Below, piece by piece: positions 37,765 through 45,758 of a stretch of DNA of 64,000 nt. The translations under genes and the position numbers were made by a program. Numbering within the stretch: the stretch's first letter is position 1; the number at the start of each line of letters is the position of its first letter. This stretch comes from Pseudomonas frederiksbergensis (GTDB taxonomy: Bacteria > Pseudomonadota > Gammaproteobacteria > Pseudomonadales > Pseudomonadaceae), in assembly GCF_003732275.1 (NCBI RefSeq), contig NZ_MOBM01000006.1:248001-312000 (forward strand), written 5' to 3'. The notes under the pieces are model-generated. The model did no database searches and was not told the DNA's origin. It saw nothing but the letters and a program-made list of their open reading frames with translations.

Positions 37765-38232
37765 TTACACAAACAGCTTCAACACATTCCCCATTGCATC
37801 ATCGGCAAACCCCTGAACGAAATCCTTGAACCCCGACAGCGCCTCGGCACCACCCTGGGCTGGTTCGGCGATGATGGTCCAGGTCGCCCGCGACTTGTCT
37901 GCGCCCAGGGATTCAACACTCATCGCCGCCCACAAATTGGCCACGCCCAGCGTGTTGTAAATCGTCGTCCAGGTCATGTTCAGCGCCTGGTCGTCCCGGG
38001 AGTTGAGTTGCTCGACCACCAGGTTGCCGTCCTTGAAGAATTTCTTGCGCAGCGACGACACGCCTTCGCCGGTCATCTCGATGTGCGACAGCGCCGGAAT
38101 AAACTGATCGAAGCCGGCAAAGTTGCCGACCACGGCCCAGACTTGCGTCGCATCGACCGGTACTTCTACCGAAGAAATGACGTGGCAGCCGTGAGGGTTT
38201 TTGATCAGGGTATCGGGTTGCAGAGTATTCAT
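37765..38232 (-). CDS. pvfD: SRPBCC/polyketide-cyclase-like protein, PvfD (MgoD)
   Basis: 155 residues with the START/SRPBCC helix-grip pattern: VISSVEVPVDATQVWAVVGNFAGFDQFIPAL and WTIIAEPAQGGAEAL...FKDFVQGFADDAM. It is the last gene of the four-gene operon and matches the position and type of MgoD in the mangotoxin-generating operon of P. syringae and PvfD of P. entomophila. Its role in forming the N-oxygenated signal is not well defined, and I cannot name a reaction. The start follows pvfC by 29 bases. Confidence 0.85.
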   Translation of the reverse strand: MNTLQPDTLIKNPHGCHVISSVEVPVDATQVWAVVGNFAGFDQFIPALSHIEMTGEGVSSLRKKFFKDGNLVVEQLNSRDDQALNMTWTTIYNTLGVANLWAAMSVESLGADKSRATWTIIAEPAQGGAEALSGFKDFVQGFADDAMGNVLKLFV

Positions 38233-38261
38233 GGTTTTGCTCCGTGCAGGGTCAGGGTGAA

Positions 38262-41200
38262 TCAGATGAAGTTAATTTCTTTGAGGTAGTCGCAGCCACG
38301 CCGCAGCAGCGCCGGGGATTTTTCCGGGTAGTGCGCGCCCATCTGCCGTACGCCGGCCTGGGCGTTGTCGTGGCCGATCATCGAGATGTCGCCGATGTCT
38401 TCTTCGAAGCCGTTGAGGTAGAAACCCAGCACGCCAAACAGCGCGTTGTCGCTGTCGACGCGGCCCAGTTGCTGCTGCCAGTCGGCGACGCTGACCATGG
38501 CGAACTCCCGACCGGCCTCGCGAAATGACGCCACGTAGCAATCCCAGCTCAGGGGCTCGGGGTTGTGCAGGTTGAACACCGCTTTTTCGGCCTGGTAACG
38601 GCTGGCGTGGAAGGCGATGAAACGGGCGAGGAAATCCACCGGCATCAGGTCGAAATTCAGCGCGAATTCTGGCACCTGGCCGAGCTGGATCGAGCCCTTG
38701 AGCATCAGCATCAAGCGATTCTTGTGGGGCTGGCAGACGCCAGTGAGGCTGTTGAAACTGATGTTGCCGGGACGATAAAGATTGACCCGCACCCCACGCT
38801 CGCGAGCCCGTTCGAGGATCCGCTCGCCGACCCATTTGGACAGGTTGTAGCCGTTCTTGATGTAGATCGGCGGTGTCTGCGCAGCGGGCAGTTCCAGGAC
38901 CCGGCCATCGTCGGAAATCGTGCTGGACGCCGAGAGCGTCGAGACGAAATTGAAGATTTTCTTGCTGCGCCCTTCACACAAACGCAGGCACTCGAAAATC
39001 GGCTCGACGTTGTCCCGCGCCAACGACTCGTAATCGAGGACGTGATTGACGTTGGCGGCGTTATGCACCAGCGCACCGAACTCGCGGTCCAGTCGTTGAT
39101 AAACATCTTCGCTGAGTCCCAGTTGCGGGCGAGTGATGTCTGCCGCGTAAACTCGCACCCGGCTCATGTCCAAGTGTCCCAGACGGTTTTCCCGCAACGC
39201 CTGAGCGAAGCGTTGCGCCGCCGATTGCCCGCCGCCATCACGCACCAGGCACGCTACTTCGCTGGCGCCCCAGGCCAGCAGCGCTTCGACGATATGCACA
39301 CCGACAAAGCTGTTGGCGCCGGTGACGATCACCTTATGCACATCGCCCATTCGGCTGACCGGCAACGGCTCGATATCCAGTTCACGGAAGGCATCGGCCA
39401 GGGCTTTTTCGCTCAGCACTTCTTCGGTCCCGGACCCACGAACCAGGGTCGCCAGCTTCGCAATCGTCGGTAGTTCGATGAAGCGGTTGATCGAGATGCT
39501 GCGGCCGAACTCCTCACGCAAACGCAGCAACATGCGTGACAGCAAGATTGAGTGCCCGCCGAGATTGAAGAAGCTTTCATCGGTGGAAATGTCGCTGGCG
39601 GGCAGCTCCAGCAGTTCGGCCCAGATCTCCAGCAACAGCGCTTCATGAGCGCTGACGGGCAAACGCCGCTGGCTGTTTTCGGTCACGTTGACGGGCAGTT
39701 CCAGCAGCGCTTTACGGTCGACCTTGCCGTTGCTGGCGAACGGCATGCTCGTCAGTTCGGTCCATGCGGTGGGCTGCATATAGTCCGGTAGAAACTGCAT
39801 CGCGTGGGCTTTCAAGGCTTCGCGAGCAGCGCCGGGTTGCTCTTCCTGAGGCTGCGCGAGAAAGGCCAGAATCCGTCGATGAGGGTCGATCACCACCGCC
39901 ACCTGACGGTACAGCTGACTGTCGCGCAGGCAGCGTTCGATCTCTTCCGGCTCGACCCGAAAGCCGCGGATCTTCACCTGATGATCTCGCCGTCCGCACA
40001 GCTCGATACCGTCGGGGGTCCACTTGGCCATGTCGCCGGTGCGATACGCGCGCAGGCTCTGGTCATTCGGCAGGTTCAGGTCCAGATAACGTTCGGCAGT
40101 CTGCTGCGGGTTGTTCAGGTAACCCAGGCATACCCCCGGGCCGACGATGTACAACTCACCGACGGTTTGCTCGGTCACCGGTTGATAGTCCTCATCGAGG
40201 ATCAGCACCTGACTGTTGGCAATCGGTGCGCCGAGGGTTCGGTTGCTGTCGCCGGTGCGCAGTTGCCGCGCGGTGATCAGCACCGTGGCTTCGGTCGGGC
40301 CGTAGAGGTTGTAGAGATTGCCTTGGCGGGTCAGTTGCTCGATCACGTAGGGTTCGCAAACATCGCCACCGGTCATCACATGATCGAGGATTTGCAACTG
40401 ATCCAGCGGCAAGATGCTCAACAGCGCCGGCGGCAAAAAGGCATGGCTGAGTCGTTGGTGGCGGATCAGCTCGACCAGTTGCAGCGGGTCGCGACGTTGG
40501 TCCTCGTTGGGCACGATCAGCTCGGCGCCCTGAAGCAGGGTCGGGAAAATATCGATCAGCGATGAGTCGAAACTCAACGATGAAAACTGCAATGCGCGAC
40601 TCTGTTCGGTCAGCTGCACGTAATCGGCGTACCACGCGGTGAAGTGCGCGAGGTTGGCCTGGCTGAGCAACACGCCTTTGGGGTGCCCCGTGGTGCCCGA
40701 GGTATAGAGCGCCATGCACGGTGCGTCGAGATCGGGTCGTTGGCGCATCAAGGGTTGATCGGGATTCACATCGCCGATGTCGATACGGCTGATGTCCAGC
40801 CCAGGCATTGTCTCGCTGAGCGGGTGTTCTCCGTCATGCAGCAACAATACCGCGCCGGCGTTTTCCAGAATGTACTGCTGACGTTGCAACGGATGGCTTG
40901 GCTCCAGCGGCAGGTACACCGCGCCGCTGCCCAGGATCGCCAGAATTCCCGCATACAACGCGCTGGATTTTGGCAGGCAGATCCCGACCACCAACGGTCC
41001 CTGATGCTGATCGAGCAATGGTTGCAAACGCTGTTGGATCGCGCGGCTGTGGCCGTGCAATTGCCGATAGTTCTGCGACGTGCCGGCGATGTTCAGCGCC
41101 GGCCGCTCGGCAGACTGGATGAAGCGCTGTTCAAGCCGCTCGATCATCGGGATCTGGCCGAGTTGCAGCAGCCATGGTTCAGCCGTGGTGTTGAGCTGAT

Positions 41201-41678
41201 GGACGTAGGCCAGGTGCTCTAAAAACAGCAGGTTTTCCACCTGCTCGAAGTGAGCGGGAATTGAAGGTTCGACGAGAAGAAAATACTCGGCATCCCGGGA
41301 GAAGCGGCTGACCAGCAGTGCCACGTGATCGACCAGATCAGCCACCGCTCGCAGGCGCAATGCCTGGCCGTTGCCGGACAGTTCTTCGGCGACTGGCACG
41401 CGACTTGGTTGCATCGAGTTGTATGCGCACAGCAGGTCCAATGCTGGCAGGCCTGAGGCGCCCGGCGCGCCGATACCCAGCTGCAGCGTCAGGCGCGGTA
41501 CATCGCCGAAGTCCTGAAACGGCAGGCTCGCATCGTCGATCAGCAAATCAAACGTGCTTGGCGCCAGCGCCTCCAGATTCGCCAGCTGCGTCAGTGAATG
41601 ACCGTGTTGGTCGAGTTCCAGCGCCAGGTTGGTCAGGGCCTGGCTGTGCCCAATGAGCAAAATATCGAGACGTCTCAT
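38262..41678 (-). CDS. pvfC: Nonribosomal peptide synthetase PvfC (MgoA): A-T-thioester reductase
   Basis: 1138 residues. An adenylation domain covers about 190-660: A3 YTSGTTGHPKGV, A5 NLYGPTEATV, A7/A8 YRTGDMAKW and RRDHQVKIRGFRVEPEEIE. A carrier domain has the phosphopantetheine Ser in NLGGHSILLS (about 700). A C-terminal short-chain reductase (about 750-1138) has the NAD(P)-binding GANSFVGVHIVEALL and YNLSKWVGERIL for reductive release as an aldehyde. There is no condensation domain. The first about 170 residues look like a degenerate formyltransferase fold. In pvf/mgo clusters this enzyme activates an aliphatic amino acid (Leu or Val type) that becomes the signal. The specific substrate is not read here. 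Confidence 0.92.
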   Translation of the reverse strand: MRRLDILLIGHSQALTNLALELDQHGHSLTQLANLEALAPSTFDLLIDDASLPFQDFGDVPRLTLQLGIGAPGASGLPALDLLCAYNSMQPSRVPVAEELSGNGQALRLRAVADLVDHVALLVSRFSRDAEYFLLVEPSIPAHFEQVENLLFLEHLAYVHQLNTTAEPWLLQLGQIPMIERLEQRFIQSAERPALNIAGTSQNYRQLHGHSRAIQQRLQPLLDQHQGPLVVGICLPKSSALYAGILAILGSGAVYLPLEPSHPLQRQQYILENAGAVLLLHDGEHPLSETMPGLDISRIDIGDVNPDQPLMRQRPDLDAPCMALYTSGTTGHPKGVLLSQANLAHFTAWYADYVQLTEQSRALQFSSLSFDSSLIDIFPTLLQGAELIVPNEDQRRDPLQLVELIRHQRLSHAFLPPALLSILPLDQLQILDHVMTGGDVCEPYVIEQLTRQGNLYNLYGPTEATVLITARQLRTGDSNRTLGAPIANSQVLILDEDYQPVTEQTVGELYIVGPGVCLGYLNNPQQTAERYLDLNLPNDQSLRAYRTGDMAKWTPDGIELCGRRDHQVKIRGFRVEPEEIERCLRDSQLYRQVAVVIDPHRRILAFLAQPQEEQPGAAREALKAHAMQFLPDYMQPTAWTELTSMPFASNGKVDRKALLELPVNVTENSQRRLPVSAHEALLLEIWAELLELPASDISTDESFFNLGGHSILLSRMLLRLREEFGRSISINRFIELPTIAKLATLVRGSGTEEVLSEKALADAFRELDIEPLPVSRMGDVHKVIVTGANSFVGVHIVEALLAWGASEVACLVRDGGGQSAAQRFAQALRENRLGHLDMSRVRVYAADITRPQLGLSEDVYQRLDREFGALVHNAANVNHVLDYESLARDNVEPIFECLRLCEGRSKKIFNFVSTLSASSTISDDGRVLELPAAQTPPIYIKNGYNLSKWVGERILERARERGVRVNLYRPGNISFNSLTGVCQPHKNRLMLMLKGSIQLGQVPEFALNFDLMPVDFLARFIAFHASRYQAEKAVFNLHNPEPLSWDCYVASFREAGREFAMVSVADWQQQLGRVDSDNALFGVLGFYLNGFEEDIGDISMIGHDNAQAGVRQMGAHYPEKSPALLRRGCDYLKEINFI

Positions 41679-41691
41679 GATGTTCTCCTCG

Positions 41692-42621
41692 TTAAACCAG
41701 GTAGTCGCTCAGGGCGCTTTGCACGCACGGTGAATCGAGCAGCGAACTGCTGCGGAAAAACCGCACGATGTTGGCGACCAGCGGGTGATGGCGATTGATC
41801 GGGAAGGCCAGCCCCGACACTTCGCTCTTGAGTGCCCGATGCGCCGCATCGCTGATCTGCAAGGCGTCGATCAAGCGGAAGTCGAAGGACTTCTGGATGT
41901 CGTTGGTCAGGTAATGGCCGATGAACACCGGCAGGATTTGCGCGATGCACTGGCGATCGTCTTCGCTCGCGGTGTGCCAATAAATGCGCACCAACCGCGC
42001 CCAGAACCCGGAGTGACGGCCCTCGTCGAGCAAGTGGTCGGCCATCAGGCCCTTGATCGACTGCTTGACCGTGTCGTCCTTGGCGAACGCCGCGACATCG
42101 CCGGTCACGGTGTTCTCGGCGATGGCCACGCAGATCAGCTCCACGGCGCTGCGCAGGTGTTCCGGGGCGATAGCCACGGCTGCCGGGATGGCACGGCTCA
42201 GTTCGATTTCATCCGGCAGCCCTATCGGCGCGATGCCGGTCATGGCGACGGTCTGCTGCATGAAATCCATGGCCACCAGGGCGTGGTAATCCTCGTCCAC
42301 CACCACAGTCATGGCGTCGTAGCGACAGGCAAACGGGAACGCCACGCTGAAGCGGTTTTTGGCGATGCTGCGGGCGGTCTTGTCGACGATCTCGGTTTCG
42401 AAAATCACCACGTCGTTGATGAATTTGTAGAGCGTCTGCACCAGGGCAAAGTCTCGTTGTTCCGGGCATTCACGCAGGAAGGTTTCGCTCAGCACCAGCG
42501 GCTGACGGCTCAGCGGATAAATCAGCTTGTCGTCGTTTTCCAGTACGCGCCGGGGGCGGGTGCGAATGGTCGCGCGGCTTTCCCAGGTATCAGCGAAGGA
42601 TTGGTAGTCGGCGGCATTCAT
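41692..42621 (-). CDS. pvfB: AurF-type diiron N-oxygenase PvfB (MgoC)
   Basis: 309 residues from ATG 42621, preceded by GGAGGTGAACGC. An upstream start at 42672 would overlap pvfA and is rejected. All seven diiron ligands of the AurF family can be placed with the same spacing as in AurF: E75-x34-E110-x2-H113 and E169-x26-H196-x3-E200-x2-H203. It should therefore oxidise an amine nitrogen, here probably on an amino acid or carrier-bound intermediate in the pvf pathway. Its start overlaps the stop of pvfA (ATGA). Confidence 0.93.
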   Translation of the reverse strand: MNAADYQSFADTWESRATIRTRPRRVLENDDKLIYPLSRQPLVLSETFLRECPEQRDFALVQTLYKFINDVVIFETEIVDKTARSIAKNRFSVAFPFACRYDAMTVVVDEDYHALVAMDFMQQTVAMTGIAPIGLPDEIELSRAIPAAVAIAPEHLRSAVELICVAIAENTVTGDVAAFAKDDTVKQSIKGLMADHLLDEGRHSGFWARLVRIYWHTASEDDRQCIAQILPVFIGHYLTNDIQKSFDFRLIDALQISDAAHRALKSEVSGLAFPINRHHPLVANIVRFFRSSSLLDSPCVQSALSDYLV

Positions 42622-43394
42622 GCGTTCACCTCCGCCATCGGTTCGCCCATGCTCAGGCGCAAGCCATCCCACAGGGCGATGCGGCTTTCCACGGCGGCAA
42701 TGGCGCTGGCGTAGACGTCGTCTTCGCGCTGTGGATCGCCATCGACCAGGCGGGCGAGGAGTCTTTCCGCCGCCGGGCCGTGGTCTTCGGAATCGACTTC
42801 GATGTGCCGTTCCAGGTAGTAACGGAAGGTAGGCGCCTGTTCGATGCCGATGCCCCAGTCGTCGAGAATCCGCTGAAACATCTGCGGGATAACACTCTCG
42901 CGTCCATGCAGAAACGCCGCCGCCACACTGTGCCCCGGTGCATGCATCGCGGTGTGCAAGGTATGGCGCACGAACTGCGCGGCTGCCGGATCGACCTCGA
43001 CGCTTTGTAATGCCACCTCGTAGCTCACGCCTTCTTTTTGCAGCGTCACAAAGCGTTCGACGGCGACCGTGCTCGCACCGACTTCGCGCATCGCATCCAG
43101 GTACAACTCGAAATGGCTGTAGTGACCTTGGGCGGGACGATCATCAGACTCTTCACCGAGCACGATTTCGTTGATCAACCGCGCAGCCTGAGGATCTCGC
43201 GGAGGTAGCCAGGGCAGTTGAACGCAGGTCAGTTCCTGTTGCAGGCGCTTGGTCAGCGACATGAAATCCCACACCGCAAACACATGGGTTTCCATAAAGC
43301 GTTGAAGGACCGATAACGAATGTATTTCAGAGAAGATCGGGTGCGCACTAAGTTCTGCTTTCTTCTGATTGAGACGATCTTTAGTCGGTTTCAT
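42618..43394 (-). CDS. pvfA: Heme-oxygenase-like diiron oxidase PvfA (MgoB, DUF3050)
   Basis: 258 residues of the DUF3050 family ([32 protein letters not shown] start). Heme-oxygenase-like diiron oxidases bind two irons with scattered Glu, His and Asp. Candidates here are E36/H37, H94/E96 and the cluster H197, D201, H205 in [16 protein letters not shown]. It is the first gene of the operon, and together with PvfB supplies the oxidative steps for the diazeniumdiolate/pyrazine-N-oxide-type signals known from pvf/ham/mgo systems. A long AT-rich leader precedes it. Confidence 0.9.
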   Translation of the reverse strand: MKPTKDRLNQKKAELSAHPIFSEIHSLSVLQRFMETHVFAVWDFMSLTKRLQQELTCVQLPWLPPRDPQAARLINEIVLGEESDDRPAQGHYSHFELYLDAMREVGASTVAVERFVTLQKEGVSYEVALQSVEVDPAAAQFVRHTLHTAMHAPGHSVAAAFLHGRESVIPQMFQRILDDWGIGIEQAPTFRYYLERHIEVDSEDHGPAAERLLARLVDGDPQREDDVYASAIAAVESRIALWDGLRLSMGEPMAEVNA

Positions 43395-44099
43395 GAGCGA
43401 GCCTATATGTGATCTGGAATACCGTTGAGGCTGGTGTTGATCAATAAGTGACGGTTGCTTGAAGTTTCTTATTGGCGAACAGGGGCCTCAATTGAATTGA
43501 TGTTTTTCAGGTGTGTAATCACTAAGTCGTACGTGGTGCCCAGTGTTCATGGGCGGCGGAGAAAAACTAATACACGAATAAAGTTCCGGGCAAGTCATTT
43601 TTTAATTAATTTAAAGTTTAACTTTCTCGGGCGCGACAAGTTCCAATAAGACTTTTGTATTAAGTTTTATTTAGGCGTAGTTGCTCCTTTCGGCTTATAT
43701 AGGCCAAAATTTAAATAAAGAGTGAATGCCTCACTCAAAGCAACTTTCTACTGGGTTCGTTAACGTGATTTAAGGGGGTGGAAGTTGGCTGGGAGCGACG
43801 CCGGTTCTTCCTTTCCCGTGGCAAGACTCCTTCCGTAGGTTCTGGGTGCGTCGACTGCTCCGCGGGTGCGATGCGTCGTCCGTCATTATTCGTTGGCAGC
43901 TCAAGAGTGAGCGTAATTCACGGCAGTCGCTATCGCCGACGCATGATCCGTTCGGTGCAATTTTCGGGCTTGAGGGTGACAGGGGCAGTGAGGGGGGGCA
44001 TGCAGTCGTTGCGCACCGGTCTGGCGTGAACGAAAGGGGATTTGTAAGCAGATTGTTCGTCGAGCCATCCGAGTGCAGATCAGCTCAATGTCGCGACAA
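43395..44099. promoter_or_regulatory. Long AT-rich upstream region of the pvf operon
   Basis: About 700 bases without a supported gene. 43440-43770 is strikingly AT-rich compared with everything around it and must hold the minus-strand pvfA promoter. It includes a near-palindrome GGCTTATATAGGCC (43692-43705, 12 of 14 symmetric) and poly-A/T tracts near 43595-43625. The right part (43780-44099) returns to normal GC. Short frames such as 43778-44029 and 43846-44166 have no family resemblance and no good start. mgo/pvf operons are controlled by GacS/GacA and by their own product, so this leader is the expected control region. Operator assignments are inference. Confidence 0.5.
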
Positions 44100-44123
44100 A
44101 GCGAGCTGCTCAATGGGCTCGCT
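44100..44123 (-). terminator. Hairpin after the GntR gene
   Basis: A 7-bp stem AGCGAGC/GCTCGCT (44100-44106 and 44117-44123) lies 19 bases past the regulator stop and is followed on the minus strand by TTTG. A weak terminator or a REP remnant. Confidence 0.45.
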
Positions 44124-44141
44124 CCGGCCTGCCGCTGCGGT

Positions 44142-44852
44142 TTACCTGGAGGTTTTCCGGCGCTGAGCCTCGGCGCTTTCGAGGTAGCGCGTGATGACTT
44201 CAACGCCCCGGTTGAGGTGGTTTTCGAGCAGCGTCACCGCATGCTCGACGTCCCGCTCTTCTACGGCTCGCAACAACGCTCGGTGATCTTCCTGGGACAG
44301 TTTGCCCAGGCCCATGGCTTCCAGGTTGAAGCGCAGAAAGCGTTCCTCTTCGTTCAACCCGTCTTCAACCAGCCTCAGCAGCCGCTGGTTTGGAGCCTTG
44401 CTGTAAAGCGCCATGTGGAACAGACGATTGAGCCGGCCGATCTCGGTGTAGTCGTGTTGCATCTCCAACTCTTCGATACAGCGGGCAGCTCGTTCGAAAT
44501 CGGCGGCTTCGAGCAGAGGAATCGACCGGCGCAAGGCTTCGGACTCCAGCAGGATCCGCAGCTCATAGGTTTCTGCCGCATCGCCCTGAACCAGCGGTGC
44601 GACCACCGCGCCTTTGTGGGCGATCACGTTGAGTAGCGCTTGCGCTTCGAGCTGGCGCAAGGCTTCGCGCACCGGCATGCGGCTGACGCCGAACAGGTCG
44701 GCGAGGTCTTGCTGGCGCAGGGCGGTGCCGCAAGGAATGCGGCCATCGAGAATCGCCGCGCGCAGGGTTTCTTCGATTACCGAGCGTGCCAGATGAGCGG
44801 GAATTGGCCCGTTAACCTTGATACTGCTGAGAGGGTTGGGCTTCTGTGTCAC
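44142..44852 (-). CDS. GntR-family transcriptional regulator (FadR/FCD type)
   Basis: 236 residues from a GTG at 44852. An N-terminal winged helix has the GntR pattern (AILDGRIPCGTALRQQDLADLFGVSRMPVREALRQLEAQALL-type, residues about 15-75). A helical FCD ligand-binding domain follows, with metal-type residues such as E.LR..LE and the H of FHMALY. A longer frame begins at a GTG at 44900; the inner GTG gives the usual family start. The genes it controls cannot be read. It is divergent from lapG and upstream of the pvf operon, about 750 bases away, so pvf control is possible but unproven. Confidence 0.85.
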   Translation of the reverse strand: MTQKPNPLSSIKVNGPIPAHLARSVIEETLRAAILDGRIPCGTALRQQDLADLFGVSRMPVREALRQLEAQALLNVIAHKGAVVAPLVQGDAAETYELRILLESEALRRSIPLLEAADFERAARCIEELEMQHDYTEIGRLNRLFHMALYSKAPNQRLLRLVEDGLNEEERFLRFNLEAMGLGKLSQEDHRALLRAVEERDVEHAVTLLENHLNRGVEVITRYLESAEAQRRKTSR

Positions 44853-44979
44853 AACAAACGCACCCTGATCAAATGAAAGTACTTGGATCCAAATGGACAC
44901 TAGTGACTGCCTGACAGGTTGTCAAACGGGCAAAAGATCTTGTTCCTGTAAAGTCTAGCGTGCCGGAAGTGATCTCACC
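44853..44979. promoter_or_regulatory. Divergent promoter region GntR gene / lapG
   Basis: A 127-base intergenic stretch between the GntR gene (leftward) and lapG (rightward) that must carry both promoters. GntR proteins often bind their own promoter region. I see no clear perfect operator palindrome. Confidence 0.4.
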
Positions 44980-45744
44980 GTGCCATTGTCTTTTATCGGG
45001 CTAACCTGCACCATCAACCGACTTCCACCTGCCTACCCTGGATGCCTCGCATTGGCGGTACGTTTCGCGATCCCTCGGACTTTGCGCTGGCTAGGCTGCG
45101 CGCTTTTGCTGGCCGGCGTCATGCTGGGCGGGCTGCATGCCGACTGGGATTTTTCGCTGATCAGCCGCCGCGCGCAGGCATTGTACGGGCCTTTGGGTGA
45201 AGGGCAGCAGCGCATCGATGCCTGGCAGCAGTTGCTGGCCACGCAAAAGCAGATTGGCGAGCTGGAACAGCTCAACGTGGTCAACCGCTTCTTCAACAAG
45301 CAGATGCGCTACGAAGAAGACATCGATCTGTGGCACGAGGTCGATTATTGGGAAACGCCGATCGAAGCCTTGTGGAAAGGCGCCGGCGACTGCGAAGACT
45401 ACGCTATCGCCAAGTATTTCAGCCTGCGCCATCTCGGTGTCTCCAGTGACAAGCTGCGCATCACCTACGTCAAGGCTTTGCGCCTGAACCGTGCGCACAT
45501 GGTGCTGACTTACTACTCGAGCCCCGAGGCCATGCCTTTGGTGCTCGACAGCCTGATCGACGCGATCAAGCCTGCCAGCCAGCGAACCGATTTGCTGCCG
45601 GTCTACTCTTTCAATGCCGAAGGGTTATGGTTGCCGGGTGCCAAAGGCAACAAAAAGGTTGGAGACACCAAACGCCTGTCCCGCTGGCAGGATGTGTTGA
45701 AGAAAATGCAGACCGAAGGATTCCCGGTCGAGACGACTAACTAG
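44980..45744 (+). CDS. lapG: Periplasmic calcium-dependent cysteine protease LapG
   Basis: 254 residues of the bacterial transglutaminase-like cysteine protease family. It has an N-terminal export signal (LRWLGCALLLAGVMLG), catalytic C138 in GDCEDYAIAKY, H173 in RAHMVL and D190 in LVLDSLIDAI, with calcium ligands D137 and E139 beside the Cys. These sit three residues beyond the published numbering for P. fluorescens Pf0-1 LapG (C135, H170, D187). It cleaves the N-terminus of LapA to release biofilm cells when c-di-GMP falls. The start is a GTG at 44980. Cotranscribed with lapD 14 bases on. Confidence 0.95.
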   Translation: MPLSFIGLTCTINRLPPAYPGCLALAVRFAIPRTLRWLGCALLLAGVMLGGLHADWDFSLISRRAQALYGPLGEGQQRIDAWQQLLATQKQIGELEQLNVVNRFFNKQMRYEEDIDLWHEVDYWETPIEALWKGAGDCEDYAIAKYFSLRHLGVSSDKLRITYVKALRLNRAHMVLTYYSSPEAMPLVLDSLIDAIKPASQRTDLLPVYSFNAEGLWLPGAKGNKKVGDTKRLSRWQDVLKKMQTEGFPVETTN

Positions 45745-45758
45745 GAGCACGCGCTCAG

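Noticed and set aside
43778..44166. Overlapping plus-strand frames of 80-106 codons upstream of pvfA
   Set aside because: No recognisable domain, poor starts, mutually overlapping, and partly running into the GntR gene on the other strand.
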